Origin: Streptomyces coacervatus
GTDB taxonomy: Bacteria; Actinomycetota; Actinomycetes; Streptomycetales; Streptomycetaceae
Assembly: GCF_029223485.1 (NCBI RefSeq)
Contig: NZ_JARHTP010000019.1
Location: 1 to 64,000, forward strand
Reading direction: 5' to 3'
DNA: 64,000 nt
The position numbers and the translations under genes were made by a program. The notes beneath the pieces are model-generated. The model searched no databases and was not told where the DNA came from. It worked only from the letters and a program-made list of their open reading frames with translations. Of the stretch, positions 24,632 through 32,848 are shown piece after piece (the stretch's first letter is position 1; each line of letters begins with the position of its first letter).

Positions 24632-26489
24632 ACGTCTCTTGCACTACCGCGAGCAATGAGCCGACCGTCACCTGTTGGCCAGGTACGACATGGAGGGCGC
24701 TCAGCGTGCCTGTGACGGGGGCTGTGATCTTGTGCTGCATCTTCATTGCCTCCAGCCAGAGGAGGGGTTCTCCGGCCCGTACTGCGGCTCCTACTGTCAG
24801 GCCGTCGGCGATCTTTACGACCGTGCCGGGCATGGGGGCCAGCAGGGAGCCCGGGGCGTGCTGGGCGGCGGGGTCGGGGAAACGCGGCAGCGCCTTCAGG
24901 GTTGTCGCGTTGACGTACACCTCGTCTCCGTACCTCGTCACCTCGAACTTCCGCTGTACTCCGTCCACTTCGAGTACGACGAGTTCGGCGTCGGCGTGTA
25001 CTACGCGCACGCCGTCCGCCTCCAGGCCCGCGCGCGTGTGCCGGTAGTGGACCTCGTGCTCCTCGCCCGCCACCTCGTACCGCCTCATCTGCGGTTGCGA
25101 GGGGAGGTTGCGCCAGCCGCCGAAGCGGGAGTGGGCGCGGGCACGGGCTGCGTCTGCGAGAGCCGCGGCCAGGGGGGCGTGGGGGTCACCCGTCCCAAAG
25201 CGGGTCAGTTCGGGCAGGTGGCGGTCGTAGAAGCCGGTGTCCATGCGGGCCGTCGTGAACTCCTCGTGGCGCAGGGAGCGGAGGAGGAGGTCGCGGTTGG
25301 TCGTCGGGCCGTGGATCGTGGCGTGCTCCAGGGCGCCGGCCAGTTTGCGGAGCGCTTCCGCGCGCGTGGGGGCGTGGGCGACGGCCTTGGCGAGCATCGG
25401 GTCGTAGTGGACGCCGATGTCGTCTCCGTCGCCGTAACCCGTGTCCAGGCGGATGCCTTCGGGGACGGCCAGGCGGTGCAGGGTGCCGGTCTGCGGGGTC
25501 CAGTCGTTCGCCGGGTCCTCGGCGTAGAGGCGGGCCTCGATCGCGTGGCCACGCGCGCGTGGAGGGTCGTTCTCCAGTGCCTGGCCCTCGGCGACCCTGA
25601 TCTGCAGGGCCACCAGGTCGATGCCGAACACCGCCTCCGTGACGGGGTGTTCGACCTGGAGGCGGGTGTTCATTTCGAGGAAGTGCGCCCGGCCGTCGGC
25701 GACCAGGAACTCGACGGTGCCGGCGCCCTCGTAGGCGACGGCGCACACGGCCTGTACGGCGAGCGCGTACAGGTCCTCGGTGAGGCTCTGCGAGAGGCCG
25801 GGTGCCGGTGCCTCCTCGATGACCTTCTGGTGGCGCCGCTGGAGGGAGCAGTCTCGGGTGCCGAGCGGCCAGATCGTGCCGTGGCTGTCGGCGAGGATCT
25901 GCACCTCGACATGGCGGCCGTGCTCCAGGTAGGGCTCCACGAAGACCTCGCCGTCCCCGAAGGCGCTCGCGGCCTCGGCCCGTGCGCCCTCCAGGGCGGA
26001 AGCGAGATCCTCCAGGCGGCGCACGATGCGCATCCCGCGTCCGCCGCCGCCCGCGGCCGCCTTCACCAGGACCGGCAGGTCGGCCTCGGTGATCCGGTCC
26101 CGGTCCAGGGACGCGATCCCCATCAGCTCCTTGGCGCGCGTCTTGGACGCCATCGTCTCGATCGCCTCCGGGGACGGGCCGATCCACACCAGTCCGGCGT
26201 CGATGACGGCGCGTGCGAAGTCGGCGTTCTCGGAGAGGAAGCCGTAGCCGGGGTGCACGGCGTCCGCGCCGGAGGCGATGGCCGCCTTCACGATCAGGTC
26301 GCCGCGCAGATACGTCTCCGCGGGCGCCGCGCCCGGCAGCCGTACCGCCGTGTCGGCCACGCGCGCGTGGAGCGCGTTCTCGTCGGCGTCGGAGTGCACG
26401 GCGACCGTCCGGATTCCCCACTCACGGCAGGTGCGGAAGATCCGGCAGGCGATCTCGCCCCGGTTGGCCACGAGAACAGAAGCAATCAC
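24630..26489 (-). CDS. acyl-CoA carboxylase biotin-containing alpha subunit (BC-BCCP)
   Basis: 619 residues. An N-terminal biotin carboxylase (SVLVANRGEIACRIFRTC, HPGYGFLSENADFA, KAAAGGGGRGMR, EVQILADSHG, FLEMNTRLQVEHPVTE) joins a C-terminal biotinyl domain with the target lysine in EAMKM. It carboxylates biotin with ATP and bicarbonate, then hands the carboxyl to the beta subunit encoded upstream. The GTG start at 26489 is 8 bp from the beta-subunit stop. After the SKxxAK loop the sequence goes directly to LDRDRITEADLP, a few residues shorter than usual. A much longer frame to 27863 is a shadow of the beta gene. Confidence 0.92.
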   Translation of the reverse strand: MIASVLVANRGEIACRIFRTCREWGIRTVAVHSDADENALHARVADTAVRLPGAAPAETYLRGDLIVKAAIASGADAVHPGYGFLSENADFARAVIDAGLVWIGPSPEAIETMASKTRAKELMGIASLDRDRITEADLPVLVKAAAGGGGRGMRIVRRLEDLASALEGARAEAASAFGDGEVFVEPYLEHGRHVEVQILADSHGTIWPLGTRDCSLQRRHQKVIEEAPAPGLSQSLTEDLYALAVQAVCAVAYEGAGTVEFLVADGRAHFLEMNTRLQVEHPVTEAVFGIDLVALQIRVAEGQALENDPPRARGHAIEARLYAEDPANDWTPQTGTLHRLAVPEGIRLDTGYGDGDDIGVHYDPMLAKAVAHAPTRAEALRKLAGALEHATIHGPTTNRDLLLRSLRHEEFTTARMDTGFYDRHLPELTRFGTGDPHAPLAAALADAARARAHSRFGGWRNLPSQPQMRRYEVAGEEHEVHYRHTRAGLEADGVRVVHADAELVVLEVDGVQRKFEVTRYGDEVYVNATTLKALPRFPDPAAQHAPGSLLAPMPGTVVKIADGLTVGAAVRAGEPLLWLEAMKMQHKITAPVTGTLSALHVVPGQQVTVGSLLAVVQET

Positions 26490-26497
26490 TGGATCCC

Positions 26498-28096
26498 TCA
26501 CATCCGGAAGACGCCGAAGCCACCGCGTGCGCCCTCGTACGGCGCCGTGTGGACGGCCGACAGGCACAGGCCGAGGACGGTGCGGGTGTCGCGCGGGTCG
26601 ATGACGCCGTCGTCGTAGAGCCGCCCGGACAGGAACATCGGCAGCGACTCGGACTCGATCTGCTGCTCCACCATGGCGCGCAGGGCGGCGTCCGCGTCCT
26701 CGTCGTACGGCTGTCCCTTCGCGGCCGCCGACTGCCGGGCGACGATGGAGAGGACGCCGGCGAGCTGCTGGGGGCCCATGACGGCCGACTTGGCGCTGGG
26801 CCAGGCGAAGAGGAAGCGGGGGTCGTACGCCCGCCCGCACATGCCGTAGTGACCGGCCCCGTACGAGGCGCCCATCAGCACCGACAGATGCGGCACCTTC
26901 GAGTTGGACACCGCATTGATCATCATCGCGCCGTGCTTGATGATGCCGCCCTGCTCGTACTCCTTGCCGACCATGTAGCCGGTGGTGTTGTGGAGGAAGA
27001 GGAGCGGGATGTCGCGCTGGTTGGCCAGCTGGATGAACTGGGCGGCTTTTTGGGACTCCTCGCTGAACAGCACCCCTTGGGCGTTCGCAAGGATGCCGAC
27101 CGGATAGCCGTGGAGCGTGGCCCAGCCGGTCGTCAGGCTCGTCCCGTACAGCGGCTTGAACTCGTCGAAGTCGGAGGCGTCGACGATGCGGGCGATCACC
27201 TCGCGCGGATCGAAGGGGGTTTTGAGGTCCGCCGGGACGATGCCGAGCAGCTCCTCCTCGTCGTACTCGGGAGGTGCGGCGGGTCCCGGATCCTCGTACG
27301 CCTTGCGGTGGTTGAGACGGGCCACGACCCGCCGGGCCTGTCGCAGCGCGTCCGGTTCGTCCACGGCGAAGTAGTCGGCGAGACCCGACACGCGCGCGTG
27401 CATCTCGGCACCGCCCAGCGACTCGTCGTCGCTCTCCTCGCCGGTGGCCATCTTGACCAGGGGCGGACCGCCGAGGAAGACCTTCGCGCGCTCCTTGACC
27501 ATGATCACGTGGTCGGACATGCCGGGGATGTACGCGCCGCCGGCCGTCGAGTTGCCGAAGACGACCGCAATGGTGGGGATTCCGGCCGCCGACAGTCGTG
27601 TGAGGTCCCGGAAGATCGCGCCTCCGGGGATGAAGATCTCCTTCTGGGACGGCAGATCCGCCCCGCCGGACTCCACCAGGCTGATGCAGGGGAGGCGATT
27701 GGCGAGGGCGATGTCGTTGGCGCGCAGGGCCTTCTTCAGCGACCAGGGGTTGCTGGCACCGCCGCGCACGGTCGGGTCGTTGGCCGTGATCAGGCACTCG
27801 ACGCCCTCCACCACCCCGATGCCGGTGACGAGCGAGGCGCCGACGGTGTAGTCGCTGCCCCACGCGGCGAGCGGCGACAGTTCCAGGAAGGGTGTGTCCG
27901 GGTCGAGGAGCAGCTCGATGCGCTCGCGGGCGAGCAGCTTGCCGCGCCCCCGGTGCCGGGCGACGTATTTCTCGCCGCCGCCCGCGAGGGCCTTGGCGTG
28001 CTCGGCGGTCAACTGGTCCAGCTTGTCGAGCATGGCCTCGCGGCCCGCCCGGTAGTCCGAACCCGCCGTGTCCAGGCCGGAGTTGATGACGGTCAC
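26498..28096 (-). CDS. acyl-CoA carboxylase beta subunit (carboxyltransferase)
   Basis: 532 residues. It transfers the biotin-bound carboxyl to an acyl-CoA. Halves: GRGKLLARERIELLLDPDTPFLELS ... VFGNSTAGGAYIPGMSDHVIMV, and LFLHNTTGYMVGKEYEQGGIIKHGAKM-like ... LMGASYGAGHYGMCGRAYDPRFLFAWPSAKSAVMGPQQLAGVL. The length and pattern match methylcrotonyl/geranyl-CoA carboxylase beta subunits (AtuC, LiuB, MccB) better than AccD or PccB. GTG 28096 overlaps the AtuA-like stop (GTGA at 28096-28093), indicating coupling; the open frame to 28138 adds a poor N-terminus. Confidence 0.9.
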   Translation of the reverse strand: MTVINSGLDTAGSDYRAGREAMLDKLDQLTAEHAKALAGGGEKYVARHRGRGKLLARERIELLLDPDTPFLELSPLAAWGSDYTVGASLVTGIGVVEGVECLITANDPTVRGGASNPWSLKKALRANDIALANRLPCISLVESGGADLPSQKEIFIPGGAIFRDLTRLSAAGIPTIAVVFGNSTAGGAYIPGMSDHVIMVKERAKVFLGGPPLVKMATGEESDDESLGGAEMHARVSGLADYFAVDEPDALRQARRVVARLNHRKAYEDPGPAAPPEYDEEELLGIVPADLKTPFDPREVIARIVDASDFDEFKPLYGTSLTTGWATLHGYPVGILANAQGVLFSEESQKAAQFIQLANQRDIPLLFLHNTTGYMVGKEYEQGGIIKHGAMMINAVSNSKVPHLSVLMGASYGAGHYGMCGRAYDPRFLFAWPSAKSAVMGPQQLAGVLSIVARQSAAAKGQPYDEDADAALRAMVEQQIESESLPMFLSGRLYDDGVIDPRDTRTVLGLCLSAVHTAPYEGARGGFGVFRM

Positions 28097-29766
28097 AGCA
28101 GGACCTCCGGGATGTCCAGGTGGCGGGAGCGCAGCCATTCGCCGAGGGCCTTGGCCTGCGGGTCGAAGCGGTGCTGGGCGGCGACGCCCTCGCCGAGGAT
28201 GCCGTCGACCACGAAGTTGAGGGCGCGGAGGTTCGGCAGGACGTGCCGGGTGACCGTCAAGTCACGTGTTTCCGGCAGGAGTTCGCGGAAGCGGTCGATG
28301 GTCAGCGTGTGTGCGAGCCAGCGCCACGCCTCGTCCGTGCGCACCCACACGCCGACGTTGGCGTCCCCGCCCTTGTCCCCGCTGCGGGCTCCGGCGACGA
28401 GCCCGAGGGGCGCGCGACGGACGGCCCCCGGCGGCAAGGGCTCGGGCAGGGGTGCTTCCGGTACGGCGTCGAGTACGAGGGTGTCGGCGGCCGAGGCCAC
28501 GGGGATCCGGCGTCCGTCGTGGAGTACGGCGGTGTGCTCGACCTCGCCGCGGGGGACGAAGGACGCCTCGAAGACGCCGTACGGGGAACCCTTGCCGGGC
28601 GGGGCGAGGACGTGGAAGCCCGGGTAGCTCGCGAGGGCGAGTTCGATCGCCGTGCCGCTGAGCACCCGTCCCACGGCTTCCTGTCGGGGGTCCCGTACGA
28701 CCAGCCGGAGCAGGGCGCTCGCCGTCTCCTCCGTGTCGGCGTCGGGGCGGTCAGTACGGACCAGCTCCCAGCGGGCCTCGGCGACCTTGCCGAGTGCCTC
28801 CGTCAACTGCTTCTGCACGAGGGCCGCCTTGGCCTCGATGTCGAGGCCGGTGAGGACGAAGACGACCTCGTTACGGAAGCCGCCGAGGCGGTTGAGGCCG
28901 ACCTTCAAGGTCGGGGGCGGGGCCTCGCCCCGGACGCCCTCGATTCGGACGCGGTCGGGGCCGTCCTGGGTGAGCCGCACGGTGTCGAGGCGGGCGGTGA
29001 CGTCGGGGCCGGCGTACCGGGCGCCGCCGGTCTCGTAGAGCAGCTGCGCGGTGACCGTGCCGACGTCGACGAAACCGCCGGTGCCGGGGTGTTTGGTGAT
29101 GATGCAGCTGCCGTCGTCGTGGAGTTCGGCGAGGGGGAAGCCGGGGCTCCGGAGGTCACCCGCGCGCTCGTTGAAGAACGCGTAGTTGCCGCCGGTGGCC
29201 TGCGTGCCGCACTCCAGCACATGCCCGGCGACGACGGCTCCCGCGAGCCGGTCGTACTCCCCCGGCCCCCACCCGAAGTGCGCGACGGCGGGCCCGGTGA
29301 CCAGCGCCGCGTCGGTCACACGCCCGGTGACGACGACGTCCGCGCCCTCCCGCAGACAGGCCGCGATGCCGAAGCCGCCGAGATAGGCATGGGCGGCGAG
29401 GCTCCCCGGGTGGGCGGCGGTGAGGTCGTCGCCCTCGACGTGGGCCACCCGGACGGGGATCCCCAGACGGTCGGCCAACTTCCGTACGGCGTCGGCGAGT
29501 CCGGCGGGATTCAGCCCACCGGCGTTGGTGACGATGCGGACCCCGCGCGCGTGGGCGAGCCCGAGGCACTCCTCCAGCTGGCGCAGGAAGGTGCGGGCGT
29601 ATCCGGCGGCGGGGTCCTTCAGCCGATCGCGCCCCAGGATGAGCATCGTGAACTCGGCGAGGTAGTCGCCGGTCAGGACGTCCAGCTCGCCGTCGGTGAG
29701 CATCTCGCGCATGGCGTCGAAACGGTCGCCGTAGAAGCCGGAGGCATTGCCGATGCGAAGGGTCAC
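28093..29766 (-). CDS. AtuA-like protein (DUF1446), acyclic terpene/leucine pathway type
   Basis: 557 residues. Starts LRIGNASGFYGDRFDAMREML and contains GDYLAEFTMLILGRDR, IVTNAGGLNPAGLADAVR, GADVVVTGRVTDAALVTGPAVAHFGW and ECGTQATGGNYAFF, the AtuA/DUF1446 signature. In Pseudomonas the atu cluster for citronellol/geraniol degradation includes AtuA, whose reaction is unsettled. Here it lies directly upstream of a carboxylase pair, as in atu clusters. The C-terminal ~120 residues (GLVAGARSGDKGGDANVGVW) match a small companion domain often encoded separately. GTG starts at 29766 overlapping the upstream stop. Confidence 0.88.
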   Translation of the reverse strand: MTLRIGNASGFYGDRFDAMREMLTDGELDVLTGDYLAEFTMLILGRDRLKDPAAGYARTFLRQLEECLGLAHARGVRIVTNAGGLNPAGLADAVRKLADRLGIPVRVAHVEGDDLTAAHPGSLAAHAYLGGFGIAACLREGADVVVTGRVTDAALVTGPAVAHFGWGPGEYDRLAGAVVAGHVLECGTQATGGNYAFFNERAGDLRSPGFPLAELHDDGSCIITKHPGTGGFVDVGTVTAQLLYETGGARYAGPDVTARLDTVRLTQDGPDRVRIEGVRGEAPPPTLKVGLNRLGGFRNEVVFVLTGLDIEAKAALVQKQLTEALGKVAEARWELVRTDRPDADTEETASALLRLVVRDPRQEAVGRVLSGTAIELALASYPGFHVLAPPGKGSPYGVFEASFVPRGEVEHTAVLHDGRRIPVASAADTLVLDAVPEAPLPEPLPPGAVRRAPLGLVAGARSGDKGGDANVGVWVRTDEAWRWLAHTLTIDRFRELLPETRDLTVTRHVLPNLRALNFVVDGILGEGVAAQHRFDPQAKALGEWLRSRHLDIPEVLL

Positions 29767-30557
29767 GGGGTGTCCTCCTTCGGCGGGCGCCCGGCGCCGG
29801 ACGGGCCCGCGAAGGCCTGGGCGATGCCCAGCCAGCGATCGGCGTCTCCGCCTTCCGCACGCAGGGCGAGGTCGTTGCGATGGGCGCGCTGGGTGACGAG
29901 GAGGCAGAAGTCGAGGGCGGGGCCGGTAACGCGGTCGGTGGCGTCCTCGGGGCCGTACACCCACAACTCCCCGGAGGGAGCGGCGAGTTCGACGCGGAAC
30001 TCCTCGAACGGCGGGGTCAGTCCGTGCACGCCGAAGGCGAAGTCGCGGGTGCGGACGCCGAGGCGGGCGATGTGACTGAGCCGGTCGGTGGGGGTGCGGG
30101 TCACACCCAGCGCGTCTGCCACGTCCAGGCCATGGGCCCAGGTCTCCATGAGGCGGGCGGTGGCCATGGAGGCGGTGGACATGGGCGGGCCGTACCAGGG
30201 GAAGCGGGCGCCGGGGGGTGCAGTGCGGAGGGCTTCCTCCAGCGCGTGACGGCCGGTCCGCCAGTCCGCGAGCAGCTGCGCGGGCGGCTTGCGGGCGCCC
30301 TCCTCGGCACCGTTGTCGACGAAGTCGCCGGGCTCGGCCAACGCCTTCTCCACCTCCCGCGAGAAGGTGTCCTGGTCGGTCACCGCCAGCAGCGAGGAGT
30401 GGTCGGTCCAGGCCAGGTGCGCGATCTGGTGGGCGACGGTCCAGCCGGGCGCCGGGGTCGCAAGCGCCCAGCCCTCCGGGCTCAACTCGGCCACGAGCAG
30501 GTCGAGTTCCTCGCTCTCGGCACGCAGGTCTTCGATGACGGGCGTGGGGTCAGCCAT
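29763..30557 (-). CDS. TIGR03084-type metal/mycothiol-binding protein, first gene of the operon
   Basis: 264 residues. PTPVIEDLRAESEELDLLVAELSPEGW and the DinB-like metal motif TVAHQIAHLAWTD, then MATARLMETWAHGLDVADALG, identify a TIGR03084/mycothiol-dependent maleylpyruvate isomerase-like protein. It seems to be the promoter-proximal gene of the operon that runs to the TetR at 20488. Its role may be mycothiol-linked handling of an intermediate. Start ATG 30557. The ~100 bp upstream include the divergent HTH gene promoter and an imperfect repeat AACAAGCAAGCGTGCTTGCAT at ~30584-30604, a candidate operator. Confidence 0.85.
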   Translation of the reverse strand: MADPTPVIEDLRAESEELDLLVAELSPEGWALATPAPGWTVAHQIAHLAWTDHSSLLAVTDQDTFSREVEKALAEPGDFVDNGAEEGARKPPAQLLADWRTGRHALEEALRTAPPGARFPWYGPPMSTASMATARLMETWAHGLDVADALGVTRTPTDRLSHIARLGVRTRDFAFGVHGLTPPFEEFRVELAAPSGELWVYGPEDATDRVTGPALDFCLLVTQRAHRNDLALRAEGGDADRWLGIAQAFAGPSGAGRPPKEDTP

Positions 30558-30583
30558 GGGGCGAGCATGGCAGGGGGTTCAGA

Positions 30584-30604
30584 AACAAGCAAGCGTGCTT
30601 GCAT
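30584..30604. promoter_or_regulatory. inverted repeat, candidate operator of the acyl-CoA operon
   Basis: CAAGCAAGCGTGCTTGCATT contains AAGCA-AGCG-TGCTT (5-bp arms) and partial extended arms, 27 bp upstream of the first operon gene. TetR proteins of this kind often bind such sites (e.g. C-A-A-G-C-A / T-G-C-T-T-G). The position fits autoregulation of the operon by its terminal TetR gene. Confidence 0.5.
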
Positions 30605-30676
30605 TAATTCGTTTTCCACAACTCCGGGATCCGTGTGCGGTCGTGTGGCTACTCTCGGTGATTGGAGGTGGTTGGC

Positions 30677-31522
30677 ATGCCTATCCGCGAACTTGATCCG
30701 AGTGCGTCGCCGCTCGACTACTACGGCTATGAGCTGCGCCGGGCACGGGAGGCGGCGGGGCTCACCCAGGACGCGCTCGGTTCGGTCGTCTTCTGCACGG
30801 GGTCGTTGATCTGCCAGATCGAGACGACGAACAAGATCCCGCAGCGGGAGTTCTCCGAGCGGGTGGATGCGGCGCTGGGGACGGACGGGATGTTCTCGCG
30901 CTTGGTGGGGCTGGTTCTGCGGAGCCAGTTGCCGAGCTGGTTTCAGCCGTTCGCGGAGATGGAGGCGAAAGCGACGTCCATCTCCACATTCCAGTCCCAG
31001 GTGGTGTACGGCCTGCTCCAGACTCCGGAGTACGCGCGGGCCGTACTGGAAGCGGGCTGGGTGGACAAACTCGACGAACAGGTGGCGGCACGCTTGGAGA
31101 GGCAGCGCATCCTCACGCAGGAGAAGCCGCCCCTGGTATGGGTGATCCTGGACGAAGTGGTGCTGCACAGGCCGTTCGGGGGCCGGAAGGTCATGCGGGA
31201 GCAGCTCACACACCTCCTGAAGCTCCAGGAGCGGCGGGAGCTACGGGTGCAGGTGTTGCCACTCGGATTGGGTCAACACCCGGCAACGGCAGGCTCGTTC
31301 ACCATCCTGCGCTCCGAGGACGACCCCGACATCACCTACTCCGAGAACTACGACAAGGGGTACATGACTGCCAACCCGGATGTCGTCAGGGACTGTTCGC
31401 ATCGTTACGATCATCTCCAGGCCGCAGCCCTCTCAGTCGAGGACTCGGCGGCGCTGATCGCCCGCGTACGGGAGGAACGCTATGGAGAACAGCCGACACC
31501 TGGCAGAAGCGCGGTGGCGTAA
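30677..31522 (+). CDS. XRE-type helix-turn-helix protein with DUF5753 (partner of DUF397)
   Basis: 281 residues. An N-terminal XRE HTH (GYELRRAREAAGLTQDALGSVVFCTGSLICQIETTNKIPQREF) and a C-terminal DUF5753 domain (FQPFAEMEAKATSISTFQSQVVYGLLQTPEYARAVLEA). Proteins of this type are abundant in Streptomyces and form pairs with DUF397 genes, sometimes behaving like antitoxin/toxin-style or developmental modules (e.g. BldB/WhiJ group). ATG 30677 follows GGAGGTGG at 30664-30671. The stop overlaps the DUF397 gene by 41 bp. Confidence 0.9.
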   Translation: MPIRELDPSASPLDYYGYELRRAREAAGLTQDALGSVVFCTGSLICQIETTNKIPQREFSERVDAALGTDGMFSRLVGLVLRSQLPSWFQPFAEMEAKATSISTFQSQVVYGLLQTPEYARAVLEAGWVDKLDEQVAARLERQRILTQEKPPLVWVILDEVVLHRPFGGRKVMREQLTHLLKLQERRELRVQVLPLGLGQHPATAGSFTILRSEDDPDITYSENYDKGYMTANPDVVRDCSHRYDHLQAAALSVEDSAALIARVREERYGEQPTPGRSAVA

Positions 31523-31757
31523 GTCGTCGTACAGCGGAGGAACGGGCGGCGAATGCGTGGAGTGCGCCCCTCTCGGCACCGCCGCCTGGCGTAAGTCCTC
31601 GTACAGCGGTAGCAGCGGCGGCGAATGCGTAGAGGTCGCCGACCTCACCCCCCACATAGCCGTCCGCGACTCCAAGAACCCCTCCGCCGGCGCACTCATA
31701 GTGGGCGGAGAGGCCTTCACCGCGTTCCTCGCGACGGTTGCCGGAGCACGCCGCTGA
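31482..31757 (+). CDS. DUF397 protein with a duplicated N-terminal motif
   Basis: 91 residues. The DUF397 core W-R-K-S-S-Y-S-G occurs twice (residues ~12-27 and ~36-51), each followed by GGECVE; typical members have it once. The C-terminal half (AVRDSKNPSAGALIVGGEAFTAFL) is normal. The gene overlaps and follows its HTH/DUF5753 partner. The DNA shows a ~48-bp tandem duplication (31516-31563 and 31588-31635). Confidence 0.88.
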   Translation: MENSRHLAEARWRKSSYSGGTGGECVECAPLGTAAWRKSSYSGSSGGECVEVADLTPHIAVRDSKNPSAGALIVGGEAFTAFLATVAGARR

Positions 31758-31775
31758 CGACATCGGTCGGCGACG

Positions 31776-32759
31776 TCAGGGAGTGGCCGCCTCCGGCAGC
31801 GCGGCCTTCCCCCGCCCCACCTGCGTCCGCACCGCCCCCACGCTCGCCCCGATGACCAGGGCGATCGCCGCGGCCTGGATCAGGGACAGGGACTGGCCGA
31901 GGATCAGGAAGCCGGCCGTGGCCGCCATCGCCGGTTCCAGGCTCATCATGATCGCGAAGGTGGAGGCGGGGAGGCGGCGCAGAGCCAGCAGTTCCAGGGT
32001 GTACGGCAGCACCGACGACATGATCGCCACCGCCGAACCCAGCGCGATGGTCACCGGGTCCAGCAGCTTCGCGCCCGACTCGGCGATCCCCAGCGGGAGC
32101 ATGAGCAGCGCGCCCACCGCCATGGCCAGCGCCAGCCCGTCCGCCTGCGGGAACCGTCGCCCCGTACGCGCACTGAACACGATGTACGCCGCCCACATGG
32201 CACCCGCCGCCAGCGCGAAGGCCACTCCGACGAGGTCGAGGTCGCCGAAGCCACCGCCGCCGAGGAGGAAGACACCGGCAAGGGCCAGCCCGGCCCACAC
32301 GGCATTGACCGCCCGGCGGGAGGCGAGAACGGACAGGGCCAGCGGGCCGAGGACCTCCAGGGTGACCGCCGCACCCAGCGGGATACGGGCGACCGCCTGG
32401 TAGAAGAGGCCGTTCATCGCGCCCAGGGTGACACCGAAGGCGAGCACCGTTCCCCAGTCGGTGCGGGAGTGGCCGCGCAGGCGGGGGCGGCAGATCAGCA
32501 AGAGGACCACGGCCGCCGCGAGGAGGCGGAGCGTCACGACGCCCAGCGCGCCCGCGCGCGGCATCAGGTTCACCGCGAGCGCCGCACCGAACTGCACCGA
32601 GACACCACCGGCCAGCACCAGGCCGACCGGGCCGAGGGAACCCCGGCGGTGCGGGGCGGCGGCGGCCTGCACCGCTGAGGGTGAGGTGGGCGTGGTGGTG
32701 CTGGGCGTGGTCACGGGCGGTCCAGGTGCTCGGCTCGGGATACGTTCATCATGATGCAC
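31776..32759 (-). CDS. EamA/DMT-family exporter (RhtA-like)
   Basis: 327 residues with ten predicted transmembrane helices in two EamA repeats (LGPVGLVLAGGVSVQFGAALAVNLMP ... ALSVLASRRAVNAVWAGLALAGVFLLGG; second LALAMAVGALLMLPLGIAESG ... EPAMAATAGFLILGQSLSLIQ). The 35-residue Thr/Pro/Ala-rich N-terminus is probably disordered. Homologues export threonine/homoserine or other amino acids and metabolites. The start may lie at ATG 32753 or an internal position. It converges with the DUF397 gene. Confidence 0.85.
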   Translation of the reverse strand: MHHDERIPSRAPGPPVTTPSTTTPTSPSAVQAAAAPHRRGSLGPVGLVLAGGVSVQFGAALAVNLMPRAGALGVVTLRLLAAAVVLLLICRPRLRGHSRTDWGTVLAFGVTLGAMNGLFYQAVARIPLGAAVTLEVLGPLALSVLASRRAVNAVWAGLALAGVFLLGGGGFGDLDLVGVAFALAAGAMWAAYIVFSARTGRRFPQADGLALAMAVGALLMLPLGIAESGAKLLDPVTIALGSAVAIMSSVLPYTLELLALRRLPASTFAIMMSLEPAMAATAGFLILGQSLSLIQAAAIALVIGASVGAVRTQVGRGKAALPEAATP

Positions 32760-32848
32760 TGCCGAGTCCAGGGTAATGGACTCGGTCAGGCGCGTAAACC
32801 CGTTATGCAGCTGTCCCGAATGATGGACTCAGATGGACCTGGATGGAC

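Noticed and set aside
26490..27863. N-terminal extension of the carboxylase alpha subunit frame
   Set aside because: Overlaps the beta-subunit gene; the true protein begins at the GTG before SVLVANRGEIACRIF.
26213..28627. Plus-strand 804-codon frame over the carboxylase genes
   Set aside because: Shadow of real minus-strand genes; composition is Arg/Asp/Gly-rich without motifs.
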